A DNA stretch of 64,000 bases from Cacajao melanocephalus (Eukaryota; Chordata; Mammalia; Primates; Pitheciidae), in the NCBI GenBank assembly GCA_963573385.1, contig CAUYLG010075635.1, positions 62,001-126,000 on the forward strand, written 5' to 3'. A program made the translations under genes and the position numbers. The first letter of the stretch is position 1; each line of letters starts with the position of its first letter. Shown here one piece after another: positions 39,061 to 49,371 of the stretch. Under the pieces are notes generated by a model. The model did not search any database. It was not told where the DNA came from and saw nothing but the letters and a program-made list of their open reading frames with translations.

Positions 39061-39215
39061 AAACATCAACACCCTATCGATTCTATATTTCTCTGGATAA
39101 CACAGATACGGACGTTAACATTAAGGGAAAGCAAATGAGGAATATACAAGCACTGTTTTTACTATTTGGAAAACCTAACATTATTTCACAATAAAAACTT
39201 TTCTTTTACAAAACT
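39061..39215 (+). mobile_element. LTR end followed by L1 3' UTR end
   Basis: 'CCTATCGATTCTATATTTCT' with CTGGATAACAC resembles the end of an MLT2-like LTR. From about 39107, 'GGACGTTAACATTAAGGGAA' and the AATAAAAAC near 39190 match the terminal part of an old L1 3' UTR. This would be the continuation of the L1 sequence interrupted at about 37930, so the LTR and the inverted duplication lie inside one L1 tail. Confidence 0.65.
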
Positions 39216-39684
39216 TGATTGATTGAGTGAACAGATCTGCAAATGAGTGATGGGAACACATAAATACAGAGAACCCCCAAGCAGGTGAATAGACTGTACC
39301 GAATTCTGGCATGAGCATGGGATTTGCAAGGTATAACTTGTTAATACTCACTAATAAATACTTGCAATGATAAGTCTAATACCTATTGATTATCAGGAAA
39401 TTCTTTCTCTAAATATCAGCAATGACAGCCTTACTGATTGAACTTAGAAAATATTTATAAATTGTTTGACTCAAAGGGCAGAGCAGGCTGCGTGATTAGA
39501 TTGGTGTTCAGATGAACACTGACACACAGCCTGACCGTAAAACGAACCTGCTCATCAACATCACTGGGACAGCTATGGCACTCTTTGATCCTTTGGGATG
39601 CATTTTTCTGGAAATCGGGCTAGCACTTCTGGAGGAACAGAATAGTCATACTTCTCATTATTCCGCTCACCAAGTAAACATTCG
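39216..39684. other. Unassigned AT-rich sequence before L1
   Basis: It could be the poorly conserved 5' part of the L1 that follows. I see no clear landmark before about 39685. Confidence 0.4.
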
Positions 39685-40181
39685 TGTCATCCAAGTTTCA
39701 GAAGAGAGAAGAAAGTGTGAAGCTGAAAAAGTGCCTGAAGAAGTAATAGCTAAAAATTACCCAAGCTGGCAAAAATTTATAAACCCACAGATTCAGGAAA
39801 CTGAGTAGGCCTCAAATATAATATGACAAACTCAAAGAAATATGCACCAAGACACATTATAGTCAAACTTTAGGGAATGAAAAATAAAGAAAACAAATCT
39901 TAAAAATAACCAGAAAGTAGCAATGCATTACCTAAAGGAAGGAAGAAAAACGACTGAAATAACAGTGGATTTCTCATCAGAAACCGTGAAGCCTGAAGGA
40001 AGCGGCACAATCTTTTTCAAGTGTGGAAAAGAAAGAACTGTCAATTCAGAATTCTGTGTACTTCAGGAATAAAGTACGATCTAGACATTCTCAGTCGAAG
40101 GAACGCTAAGACAGTTTGTCACCAATAATTCCACACTAAAAGAAAGGTAACAGGAAGTTCTCTACACAGAAACAAAATGAT

Positions 40182-40199
40182 TTAAAAAAAAAAAAAAAG
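40182..40199. repeat. Poly(A) run inside L1
   Basis: A short A homopolymer within the ORF1/inter-ORF region of the decayed L1. It does not mark a processed transcript. Confidence 0.9.
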
Positions 40200-40546
40200 A
40201 ATCTTGGAACATCAGGGGCCAAGACAAATAGAACAAACAAATGAACAAACATAATACACTTTCCTTTTCCTCTGGAGTTTTCTAAGTTATGCTTGATTGT
40301 TAAAGAAAAATGATAGCACGGTATGCATGTTTCACAAGGCATGTAGAGGAACTATTTAAGATGATTACATTATAGATGGAAGGGAAAAAAGAGAATGAAG
40401 GGAAGGAAGATTTGTACACCTCACTGTTTGACTAAGTAAGTATTTTCAAGAGTAGACTGTGATTGTCTCTTCATCTGCATTTCTTTATCTCATAATTGTC
40501 ATAGTATTATGGTAATACAGTTTATATGACATATATAACACATATG

Positions 40547-40644
40547 CAGATGCTCCCTGGCTTACAATGGATGGGTTTACAATTTTTTTGACTTTATAAC
40601 TGGTTTATTGGGACATAACTCCATTTTAAGTTGAGGAGCATCTG
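40547..40644. mobile_element. Tigger/MER44-like foldback (MITE-type) element
   Basis: A 98-bp element with terminal inverted repeats CAGATGCTCC (40547-40556) and GGAGCATCTG (40635-40644), exact over 10 bases and extending imperfectly to about 24. The sequence resembles MER44-type non-autonomous Tc1/mariner (Tigger) elements. TA target bases are not obvious at the edges. Confidence 0.7.
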
Positions 40645-40786
40645 GACTTAACAGTGGTTCAACTCATGGTTTTTCAACTTTACAATGGGTTTATTAGGAT
40701 ATTAAATGCATTTTTAACTTAAAATATTTTCAACCTACAATTGGTTTATCAGAACATAATCACATAATAAGCTTAGGAACATCTAT
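40645..40786. mobile_element. Second, diverged Tigger/MER44-like segment
   Basis: 'GGTTTTTCAACTTTACAATG' and 'TCAACCTACAATTGG' repeat the motifs of the preceding foldback, and the end 'AAGCTTAGGAACATCT' resembles a decayed terminal repeat. This may be the remainder of a longer Tigger-type element of which 40547-40644 is one internal or terminal arm. Confidence 0.55.
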
Positions 40787-40905
40787 ATATATTATATGTA
40801 ATGTGTGTATATCATATACACACACATACACATGTCACCAGATAAATGCATACTTAAGATATATATATATATATACATACACACACATTATCTATTAATA
40901 TATAG
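40787..40905. repeat. TA/CA microsatellite
   Basis: Alternating TATATA, GTGTGTATAT, CATATACACACAC and a longer TA run at about 40858-40876. The GTGTATATCATATACAC part is palindromic. Confidence 0.92.
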
Positions 40906-41966
40906 AATGATCCCTGAAAGTCCTATACAAAGAGATACAATCAAAAACATAAAAAATTAAAATGAGATCTGAAACATGTTTTAAAACTGATGGAATAAAG
41001 AAAACAAATTGTAAAAATAGAACAGTAAACACAAAATAAAAGAGCAGATTCGTGCCCTAATATATCAATAGTTATATTAAATCTAAATGATTTAAATATA
41101 CTAATTAGAAGACAATGAGTATCACAGTGAATTTAAAAAGAAAAAGAAAACCTGATCCAAATATAAACTATCTACAAGAAGCTCACTTGATATAAAATGG
41201 TACATACAAGTTGGAAGTAAAAGGGTGGACAAAATATATACCATGAAAGCATTAAATAAAAGGAAGCAGTAATGGTTACATTTATATCAGACACAGTAGA
41301 CTTCATAGTAAAGAAAATTACTAGTGACAGGGAAGAACATTGTATAATAATAAGAGGATCAACCCAGCAAGAAAATATAGCTAAATGTGTATATACCAAA
41401 GAATAGAAATTCGAAATGTCTGAAGAGAAACTGATAGAACTGAAAGAGAAATAGATATATCCACACCTGCAGTTGGAGACTGTCATACCATGCTTCCCAC
41501 AAGTGATAGAAAATCAGTAAGGATACAGAACTCAACAATATTGTCAACTGATGGGGTCTAATCAGTGTTTATGTACCATTCCACCCAACAACAGCAGATC
41601 AACAATCTTTACGAGTGTCCAGGGAACCAGAAGCAAGAGAGGCCATATGCTGGGCCACAGCGTCCTGAGAAAATTGGAAAGAACTGAAGTTGTGCACATT
41701 GTATTTTTTTTTTTTACCACAATGGAATCAACTACATACCAATAACAGAAAGAAAACAGGGATCTCTCCAAACACTTAGAAGCTAAGCTACAAACTTTTA
41801 CATAACCCACAGGTTAAAGGGAAAGTTTTAGGAAAAATTTTAAAAGTGTAGTAAACTAAATAAGAATTAAAATACAGCATATTGAAATGTGTAGGTAGCA
41901 GGTAAAGCAGTGCTGGGAGGGAAATGCATAGCACAAAAATGCTCATGTTAGAAAGAAGGTAATCTC

Positions 41967-42195
41967 AGTGTGGATGTTCGTCTCCACATTGGGGTCTGTT
42001 GGGTGGGGGCTGGGGGAGTGACAGCAGGGGGTGGGGAGGTTGGAGAGAGATAACATGGGAAGAAATGCCAGATATAGGTGATGGGGGAATGGAGGCAGCA
42101 AACCACCTTGCCATGTATGTACCTATGTGACAATCTTGCATGATCTGCTCATGTATCCCAGAACCTAAAGTACAATTAAAAAGAAAAAAAGAAAG
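41967..42195 (+). mobile_element. 5'-truncated young L1 (L1PA/PB-type) 3' end nested in old L1
   Basis: The 229-bp insert is the end of a primate L1 3' UTR: 'GGGGTCTGTTGGGTGGGGGC', 'AGATAACATGGGAAGAAATG', 'CATGTATGTACCTATGTGAC', 'CATGTATCCCAGAACCTAAA', then an A-rich tail. It is bounded by an exact 16-bp target duplication GAAAGAAGGTAATCTC (41951-41966 and 42196-42211), which restores the older L1 ORF2 when one copy is removed. Confidence 0.93.
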
Positions 42196-42615
42196 GAAAG
42201 AAGGTAATCTCCCAAATCAATCATCTAAGCTCCCCTCTCAGAAAACTAGGAAAAGGAGCAAAATAAACCCAAAGCAAGCAGAAGGAAAAAAATAATAATG
42301 AACAGAAGAAGTCAATGAAACTGAAAACAAACACATACCGTACAGAACATCAATGAACAAACACTTGATTCTCTATAAAGATCAATACAATGGACAGACC
42401 TCCAACAAGACTAAGGCAATGAAAAGAGGGAAGACACAAATGACCAGTAACAGGAAGGAAATAGGAAATGCACTGTGATCCTGGAGATACAAAAAGAAAA
42501 TAATAGGATATCACAAGCCACCCTCTCTACAGACTTAAATCTAACAACTTCTATCAAATAAAGGAGTTACTTGTAAAGTAAAAACTACCCCAACTATGCA
42601 GATGAAATGGATAAT

Positions 42616-42711
42616 TTGAATAGCCCTATAACTGTTCTGGAAATTGAATTCATAATTTAAAAATTACACACAAAGAATCACTAGGCCTAGCTGGTTTCAC
42701 TGCAGAATTCT
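42616..42711 (+). repeat. Left arm of an inverted duplication within L1 ORF2
   Basis: This is the original, correctly placed L1 RT-region sequence. Its reverse complement recurs at 42838-42934, about 88% identical by manual alignment, with a 126-base spacer. Confidence 0.92.
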
Positions 42712-42837
42712 AGTATATGGTTATAGCACAATTAACCCAAAGTCTATTTGATATCATCCAGAAACTAGAGGAAGAACTTTTCAACTGATTTACGAAGCCA
42801 GTATCATCCTGATGCTAAAGCCATGTGATGATGTCAC

Positions 42838-42934
42838 AGAATTCTGCAGTGAAACCATCTAGGCCTCACGATTTTTTTGTGTGAAATTTTAAAATTATGG
42901 ATTCAATTTCCAGAATAATTATAGGGCTATTCAA
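42838..42934 (-). repeat. Right arm of an inverted duplication within L1 ORF2
   Basis: It runs AGAATTCTGCAGTGAAACCA ... GGGCTATTCAA and is the reverse complement of 42616-42711. It occupies the place where L1 ORF2 should continue with different sequence, so it is an inverted copy replacing or displacing normal L1 sequence. Confidence 0.92.
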
Positions 42935-43700
42935 TACAAAACAGTAAAACTGCAGAACACAATCTCGTGACTATAAATGGAAAAATTATTAATAAAATAT
43001 CAGCAAATGACATTCAGTAATAAATAAAAAAATAATCGTACACTATGAGCACGTGGGGTTTATTGCAGATATGCAGGGCTGTTTTGATACTGGAAATCAA
43101 TCAGCACAATTTGCCCTATCAACAGGCTGAAGAAACAAAATCACAGGATTATATGAACTGTTGTAGAGAAAGCATTTGACAAAACACACAGCCATTAATA
43201 ACAACAATTTTCAGAAAGATGGGAGTAAAGGAGAACTTTCTCACCTTGATAAAGAACATCTATTAAGAATCCACAGCTGAAGTCGTGTTTAATGATGAAA
43301 GACTGACTGTGTCTCCCTCAGATCAGAAACAAAGAAATGTCCCCTCTAACAACTCCTGTTCAATCTAAGGTGGGGTGTTTCAGCCAGCTCCATGGTCAGG
43401 AAAAAAATAATAATAAAGGCCTGCAGATCGGAAAGGAAGAAATAAAATTGTTCCCATTTGCAGGTGGCATAATTATCTGTGTTCAAATCACAAGGACTCT
43501 ACAAAAAAAAATGCATGAAAATGTCTCAAACGCCTGGCATTGTCATCACTCTGCCTCCATTTCACCTGGTGAAAGGTTCATGGTACTATCCTTGCAGCAA
43601 ATGGAGATGGGGTGGAGGCTGCATTTTAACATCACACAAGCCGCATTTACCTCAAACAAGGCAAGAGTGAGAACCAGGCACCTACACACATCCTGTCCCT

Positions 43701-43834
43701 GGTTCCCTGCCTGCACCTTCCCTGCCGCCTCTGCACGTGTCCTGGCCACTGGTTCTCTGCCTGCACCTTCCCTGCTGCCTCTGCACGTGTCCTGGCCACT
43801 GGTTCTCTGCCTGCACCTTCCTTGCTGCCTCACC
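43701..43834. repeat. 50-bp minisatellite, 2.7 copies
   Basis: GGTTCYCTGCCTGCACCTTC recurs at 43701, 43751 and 43801, an exact 50-base period. Units 1 and 2 differ at very few positions and the third is cut off at 'GCTGCCTCACCG'. The high similarity suggests recent duplication. Confidence 0.97.
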
Positions 43835-43984
43835 GTTCAGTGCAAAGTCTGCCATGGCCACAGGTCTTCTCTGGCCAGGGTCCTGCATGGAGCTGTCTCA
43901 TAAGTCACTATTGTTAGCATCCAGGGACACTGTGTGTGCTGTGCCAAGGCAGTAACCAGGAGCAGCGTCGTTCTGAACTTCCTG

Positions 43985-44092
43985 CAGGAAAGGAAAGAGG
44001 AAGGAAGGAAGGGAGGGAGGGACAGAGGAAGGGAGGAAGGGAGGGAGGGAGGGAGAGAAAAAAGAAAGAAAGGGAAAAAAGAATAGCAAGTG
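43985..44092. repeat. Long polypurine (GGAA/GGGA/GAAA) tract
   Basis: About 105 bases almost entirely A and G, built of GGAAGGAAGG and GGGAGGGAGG blocks with a single C near 44021. Mirror-like homopurine runs of this kind can adopt triplex (H-DNA) structure, which is inference here. Confidence 0.95.
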
Positions 44093-45004
44093 AACAGTCA
44101 GTGATCCTGCCAATAGATGTCTTAAAGTCTGGAAAACAGATATTACTCTGCCTAGAAATAAGGTCTTTGGAAAGATTTCTGTACATAAAAAGCAGCTATA
44201 ATTTATACAAAGCAGCTGTAATTTAGAAAGGGGCTAGCTGTCTTAATGAAGTTATAGACCCCTTCAATCTTGGAAAAAGCTGGATTAAGATCTGGACTGA
44301 AGGCACAAATACAGGAAGATGAGCTGGTAACGCAGAGACCCCCGCCTGACGGGAGAGGCGAGGAGAGCAAAGCACACCAGCTCCTGCCCTGCTGTCACTC
44401 ATCCCTACGCTACAGGCTTGGTGGCCTCACATCACACGGATTCGTCAGGTCTGGAGCTCAGAGTCCAAAATGGGCCTCATTGGACTCCCATGGAGGTGTC
44501 AGATGGGTTTCCCCTGGATGCTCTGGAGAAGCCGTTTCCTTGTCTCTTCCAGCCTCAGAGCTGCCTGCTCTCCTCATGGAGAGGAGGGCAGAGTCCTCCT
44601 CATGCCGCACCTTCAGCTTTCCTTTTCCGCCTCCCTCTTCCCCCTTTCAGGGCCCTGCGATTACACGGATGATCTTCTCAGCTCAAGGTCAGCTAATGAC
44701 AACCTTCCTCCCTCTGCCACTGGGATTCCCTTTGCCGGGCAAGGTCATGTCATTGCAGGTTCTTTGGATCAGGATGTGGATATCTTTGAGGGATGTCACT
44801 CTGTGACTGCACTGGCCTTGTCAAGAAACACTGCTGGAGGCATCTCCTGAGGGCCCAGTGTCTCAGGCTGTCCCTCCCCGGGGGGTAGCTGCGCCTTTGG
44901 GCAGGCTGCTGCAGGCAGCACATGTGAAGCACACGGAGAGGGTGCCCTGTGTGCCTGCGTGGCTTCAAGCACCTGTCTCAATAGCAACGTGCTGGGGGCA
45001 CGGC
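44093..45004. other. Unique sequence with a small 20-bp tandem
   Basis: A two-copy tandem AAAGCAGCTATAATTTATAC / AAAGCAGCTGTAATTTAG lies at about 44189-44226. The plus frame 44270-44806 (178 residues) has no recognisable domain. No gene is supported. Confidence 0.5.
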
Positions 45005-45070
45005 CCTTATTCCCATTTTACAGGTGAGGAAAGTAAGGCTCAGAGAGGGTGCTGAATCTGTTCACACCAT
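45005..45070 (-). repeat. MIR core fragment
   Basis: 'CCATTTTACAGGTGAGGAAA' followed by 'GTAAGGCTCAGAGAGGGTGC' is the hallmark antisense MIR core. Only the core is clear. Confidence 0.7.
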
Positions 45071-45794
45071 TCTTCACCTCAGGCCTCTTCTGTAAACTGA
45101 CTGGAACAGCACATGATAATGTGGAATGTGTGTTTCCAAGGGGCTGAGCAGCAGAGCAGGGCCTCAGCGCAGATGGCTCTCACAGCAGACCACAGCCAGC
45201 GAAGCCCAGCCAAGAGAAGCAGGATCCTTACTGTCCCAGGGCCTGACCATCCCTGCGGGGCGTGCGAGGCTGGCTGAGCAGGAAGTGCAGACCTACGTCC
45301 CTTGCTACCCCAGGTCACCCAGACCTGGGTCCCATCTCCTACGTCATGGTCACTGGCAGGGAACAAACAGATGTCTTCCAACGAGAAGTTACCACCTTCC
45401 CTATCCACTCTGCAGGAGGCTGTGCACAGAGGCACATCTGCCCGTGCTACGGTTCCAGCTTGCCCTTGGCAGGCTCATCTGGTCCCCTCCCTGCAACCCA
45501 GAGGGCAGGTGACAGATCACTGGAGCAGGGAGGCATCCGTAGGACTGGAGAGAGCAGTGTGCACTTGATGTGGGAGACGTAGGAGGGAGATCACGCGGGA
45601 CTCTGTGAGAGGTGGCTGGGAGGCTGAGGGGCAGTGAGCTGGGACGCAGGGTCTGGGGCATTGGGTAGTGCAGCACTCCTGCCAGGCCAGGACCTGGGAG
45701 CAAGCCTCAGCCAGGAGACAGGAGCACGGGTTCTCAAACAGTGTTGCAGCTTCCTTGGGTCATCCAGGTGAGTGATGGGGAGGGGCTACCCTCT
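45071..45794. other. Unique GC-rich sequence, no gene recognised
   Basis: Overlapping chance frames of 88-128 residues on both strands. No repeat or domain is recognised. Confidence 0.5.
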
Positions 45795-46229
45795 AGGGAT
45801 TGGGATTCAGGGTGCACAGTTGTTAGGAAATGGGAATTTGGGGTGCACAACTGAGGGGGGATGGGATTTCAGGATGCACAGTTGTTAGGATGGGAATTTG
45901 GGGTGCATAATTGATGGGGGATGGGATTTCAGGATGCACAGTTGTTAGGATGGGAATTTGGGGTGCACAATTGAGGGGGGACGGGATTTCAGGATGCACA
46001 GTTGTTAGGATGGGAATTTGGGGTGCACACTTCAGGGGGATGGGATTTCAGGATGCACAATTGTTAGGATGGGAATTTGGGGTGCATAATTGAGGGGGGA
46101 CGGGATTTCAGGATGCACAGTTGTTAGGATGGGAATTTGGGGTTCACAATTGAGGGGGGATGGTATTTCAGGATGCACAGTTGTTAGGGGTTCGGGACTC
46201 GGGATACACCGTTGATAGGGGTTTGGGAT
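45795..46229. repeat. 60-bp minisatellite, about 7 copies
   Basis: GGATGCACAGTTGTTAGG-type landmarks recur at 45811, 45871, 45931, 45991, 46050, 46110 and 46170 (spacing 60, 60, 60, 59, 60, 60). Each unit also contains TGGGAATTTGGGGTGCA and a G-run (GGGGGGA). The central copies are nearly identical and edge copies degenerate, as expected of a variable-number tandem repeat. It is strongly G-rich on the plus strand. The frame at 45911-46093 is made by the 60-base period. Confidence 0.98.
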
Positions 46230-47680
46230 TCAGGATGCTGCCTGGCATACATAGGAGAAACAGTACTCACGTAAATATGTGTCCATCAGAATGCTGGTAG
46301 GGTGATGCCTGCAGAATCCTCCCTGGTAGGTGTTGAGAAAAGCAGCATCCTTGGAGGTGGCAGAAGTGAGAATAAGAAGTAATTCTTGCCCCTGAAGGCA
46401 ACGGGAGCTTTTGGGTCGGCCTCGTCCTGCAGAATGCAGCCGGGGTTGCTTGTGTCTGGACTCTGCCCTTTTCTGCCCCCATGGTGAGCTCACCCTAGTG
46501 GGCCTTGCTGGAGCCTGGCCTGCCTCAGTCCCCTCTCTTTCTGGGGGCCCAGCTGGCCTATTTGGTTTGTGAGGATGAATTGGATGCATAAAGCTGATGC
46601 GTCCTCTAGGGGGTCATGGGTCTCGTCTTATTGATGGCAGATTGGTAAGGCCCTTCTGACTGACTCCAGAGACTGTCTAGAGAAGCTCACAGCCCAGCTG
46701 GGATTCCATGTAGGTGTGCAGAGGACACAGCTGCAGAGGATGCACCCGGGAGGGGTGTGTTCCCCCCTTGAAGACATGGAGACCCAGCAGACTGATTTAC
46801 AGCTGAGTCGCCCAGGAATGTAGGGCTGGCTTGTCTCCAGTACCATTAACACCTTCTTTATGGCGGTTTGACCTTGACCTTGGTGTCATATATCAGGGTC
46901 TGTAAGCTACTCTCCTCTTCTCCTGACAAGCACTGCAGATGAATGAGGACTTGCAGCTGCTGAGCTTCCCTCCCTGGAGCCTCTCACTCTGGCCCCCCAT
47001 TCAGACCTGACAGTGGATGCTGCCTACTGGGGACCCTCCGGAGACACAGGATCCGGGGAAAGCATATGATCTGTTTTCAGGTGCTGGGAGAAGCCCTTAC
47101 TGAGTAAACCTGGACAACACGCAAGACTGCAGCAGCAGTCCGGTTAAACCCTGGGGACACGAGTCAGAGTGCTCCCCTCCTTCTGCCTCAGCTCTGCACC
47201 TGCAGTGCCCGGAGACCCTGAAATGGGCTGACCTGGTTCAAGGTCATGTGCATGTTAGGCCAGGGCCCTGAGCCCCTGGAGATGGTTCAAATGGGAGAGT
47301 GAGTCTTCATAAGAGGCCAGGTGGAGCTGGGGTCCAGTGGGGTGATCAGAGATACCATGGAGCCCAGGAATCTTGGACATTGGGCCCCTCCCCAGCGGGG
47401 AAGCATGAGCCAGTGGGGAATACCCTGAGTTCCTGTGAGGATGGCTGGGCAGGGTCCTGCTTCTCTGCAGCTCCTGTGGCGTGAACATTTTTATTTCAAC
47501 ACACATCCCACCTTATCCCAGCACCCAGTTCTGGGTATATCCTACAAGAGTTAATTAAAAACCTAAATGGTATGTGTTCTCCATTTCCTGGGCTGCAACT
47601 CTGCAGAATCAGTGCTGTAGTGCTTGCGAGAAATGATAACGGAAAGCAGAAACTCCACAAAATAGCGCAGGGTGCTAAGC
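46230..47680. other. Unique sequence, no gene recognised
   Basis: Unique DNA with chance frames of up to 119 residues. No repeat family is recognised. Confidence 0.5.
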
Positions 47681-47790
47681 ATGTGTGTGCACACATGATC
47701 ATATACATATATGTACACATGTATAAACACACGTGTGCACATGTGTGAACCTATATACTCATTGCACACTCACACTCCTATATATCAGTG
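47681..47790. repeat. Alternating purine-pyrimidine (TG/CA/TA) tract
   Basis: GTGTGTGCACAC, CATATACATATATGTACAC and CACACGTGTGCACATGTGTG run together, with several short palindromes (GTGCAC, TGTACA, CACGTG). It is imperfect, Z-DNA-prone simple sequence. Confidence 0.8.
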
Positions 47791-48755
47791 GAAATGGAAG
47801 CACTCTGGCACCTGCCTCATCCCATTCTCACTGTCATCTGCATTTTGCCCCTTGTCTTGGAAGGTGATGAAAGGAATCAGTCACTACCTCTGTGGTTTTC
47901 CACCAGGCTTGGAATAAATTCTCACAAAAGTCAGACACGCTGTATGTCATTCATGACCCCAGGTTTGAGTTTGCCAGGAACCCCTGAAGTAGGTCTTGAT
48001 GGTTGGGTTCTAACAGAAGGTTCTACGCACCCTCCTGAGTTTTTCTTTTGGGGAAAGCCTGTTCCTTCTTGTGCCCAAGCTCCCCCACCGGAGGGCCTGC
48101 TGACCCCAGGCCCAGCCCCGTGTCCAGTTTCCAGGAGAATAATCCTGCCAGCAGGCGGAGGATGCCAGAGGCCATTGGCATCCCTGTGTAGCCATCCCTG
48201 GTGGGCCCTCATCAAATACTTATTCCAGACTGAATAAATGAGACTCAAGAAAAGATAAGAGGAAATGGACTTACCTCATTAAACCATAATGCTGGGTCCC
48301 TCTGCAACCCCTGCACTGGAGGGAGGAATACAAAATCAGGGAGAAGAGCCTGGGGTTCTTGACCCTTCTAAATTAATAGCACAATCAAAGCGAGTCTAAG
48401 TGTAACTGTATTAATCACTTTTTGAAGATGATGTGCAACTTTAGGTAAAGTAAAATCATCTTGTGTTTGGGAAGTCTTGTCAATTCACAGTCAAACGTAC
48501 CCAGGGCGGGTTCACGTGCAGTGCATGTATGAGTGTGGTGGTTTATGCAGGCTGAGGGGCAGTGAGCTGGTATGCAGGGTCTGCTTTCTCTCCCGGGTGT
48601 GACTGGCAACGAATGACAGCCGGGTGGAGGATCTCAGCATGGGAGCTGCTCTTCCGAGGCCTTGGCTTGAGGATTCACGGCTGGGCTGGACGAAGGTGGA
48701 TCTGGTGCAGTGAACAGAGTGTTATAAAGTGGTCTCACTTTGCCCTACACAAAAT
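47791..48755. other. Unique sequence, no gene recognised
   Basis: A plus frame of 149 residues (47788-48237) has no recognisable domain. Otherwise unique DNA. Confidence 0.5.
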
Positions 48756-48850
48756 TCATTCATCAGTCCATTCCTTCTTTTATTCATTCATTCAAGGCCG
48801 GGTTTCAGACAGTACCAGGGGCTGGGCTCCACCTCAGGTGTAGACCGCTA
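48756..48850 (-). mobile_element. Possible L2 3'-end fragment
   Basis: TCATTC-rich sequence ('TTCATTCATCAGTCCATTCC', 'TTTATTCATTCATTCAAG') passes into 'AGACAGTACCAGGGGCTGGG', resembling the antisense L2 tail (ttcattcattcaac ... ctgggg). Only the tail is visible. Confidence 0.5.
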
Positions 48851-49371
48851 TGTTCTAATTGATCTGATGCTGTGTTCTTACTGACCTGAGGCTGAAATCT
48901 GGGGCCCTCCAAAGACCCTGCAAAGGTCCTGGCAACATAGCCACATGGTGATATACTTGTGCAGGTTTTGCAGAATCAGCACTCTATTTTTTGACCACAA
49001 GTGACAAGTGTTATCCTTTTACTCTCTGGCCTACCCTCTGGTCAGGGATTCTGGGCCTGCTGGGGATTCTGCAAGTTGGGGACATGTTTGCGTGGGTTCC
49101 ATGGGCTGAACGATGTGCCTCAGTTACTTTAGTGTGTAGTTCCAATATCACAGGCTCCTGGGACAGCAGGGCCTGCCCTTGGCAGAACTCAGATGCCAAT
49201 GCTCAGAGCACCACTGCATTGCCTGCCGTGTGTTACAGACTTCTTTATGGGCTTTGGCCCCTCAACCTAGAGCCATACCTGCCCCCTATGGCCACTGACT
49301 GGCAGCTCATGCCCATCTCCATCTCCCACCTGGCCCTGTGTGTGAGCTGCCCGCCGGTCCACTGCACTGTC
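48851..49371. other. Unique sequence, no gene recognised
   Basis: Unique DNA up to the MLT1-like LTR. A 127-residue plus frame has no recognisable features. Confidence 0.5.

Larger units (their letters stand above)
39685..43520 (+). mobile_element. Decayed L1 (L1M/L1PB-age) with ORF1 and ORF2 remnants
   Basis: ORF1 C-terminal sequence is visible at 39690-40165: the frame around 39700-39807 reads EEVIAKNYPSWQKFINPQIQ, then stops and shifts. Inter-ORF sequence follows. ORF2 endonuclease-region sequence runs from about 41060 to 41960 ('CACCCAACAACAGCAGATCA', 'ATATGCTGGGCCACAGC'). Reverse-transcriptase-region sequence continues after 42212 to about 43520, where it stops short of the RT C-terminus and 3' UTR. 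It is interrupted by a Tigger-like element, a nested younger L1 and an internal inverted duplication. Stops and frameshifts are many; it cannot be mobile. Confidence 0.88.

Noticed and set aside
39512..39808. 98-residue frame as a gene
   Set aside because: Its C-terminal third is decayed L1 ORF1; the rest has no support, and the frame stops where L1 ORF1 should continue.
45911..46093. Frame with a 20-residue repeat (DGISGCTVVRMGIWGA)
   Set aside because: Produced by a 60-bp minisatellite whose period is divisible by three.
45795..46229. Regular repeats considered as a CRISPR array
   Set aside because: The units are continuous tandem copies without distinct spacers, in primate DNA; it is a minisatellite.
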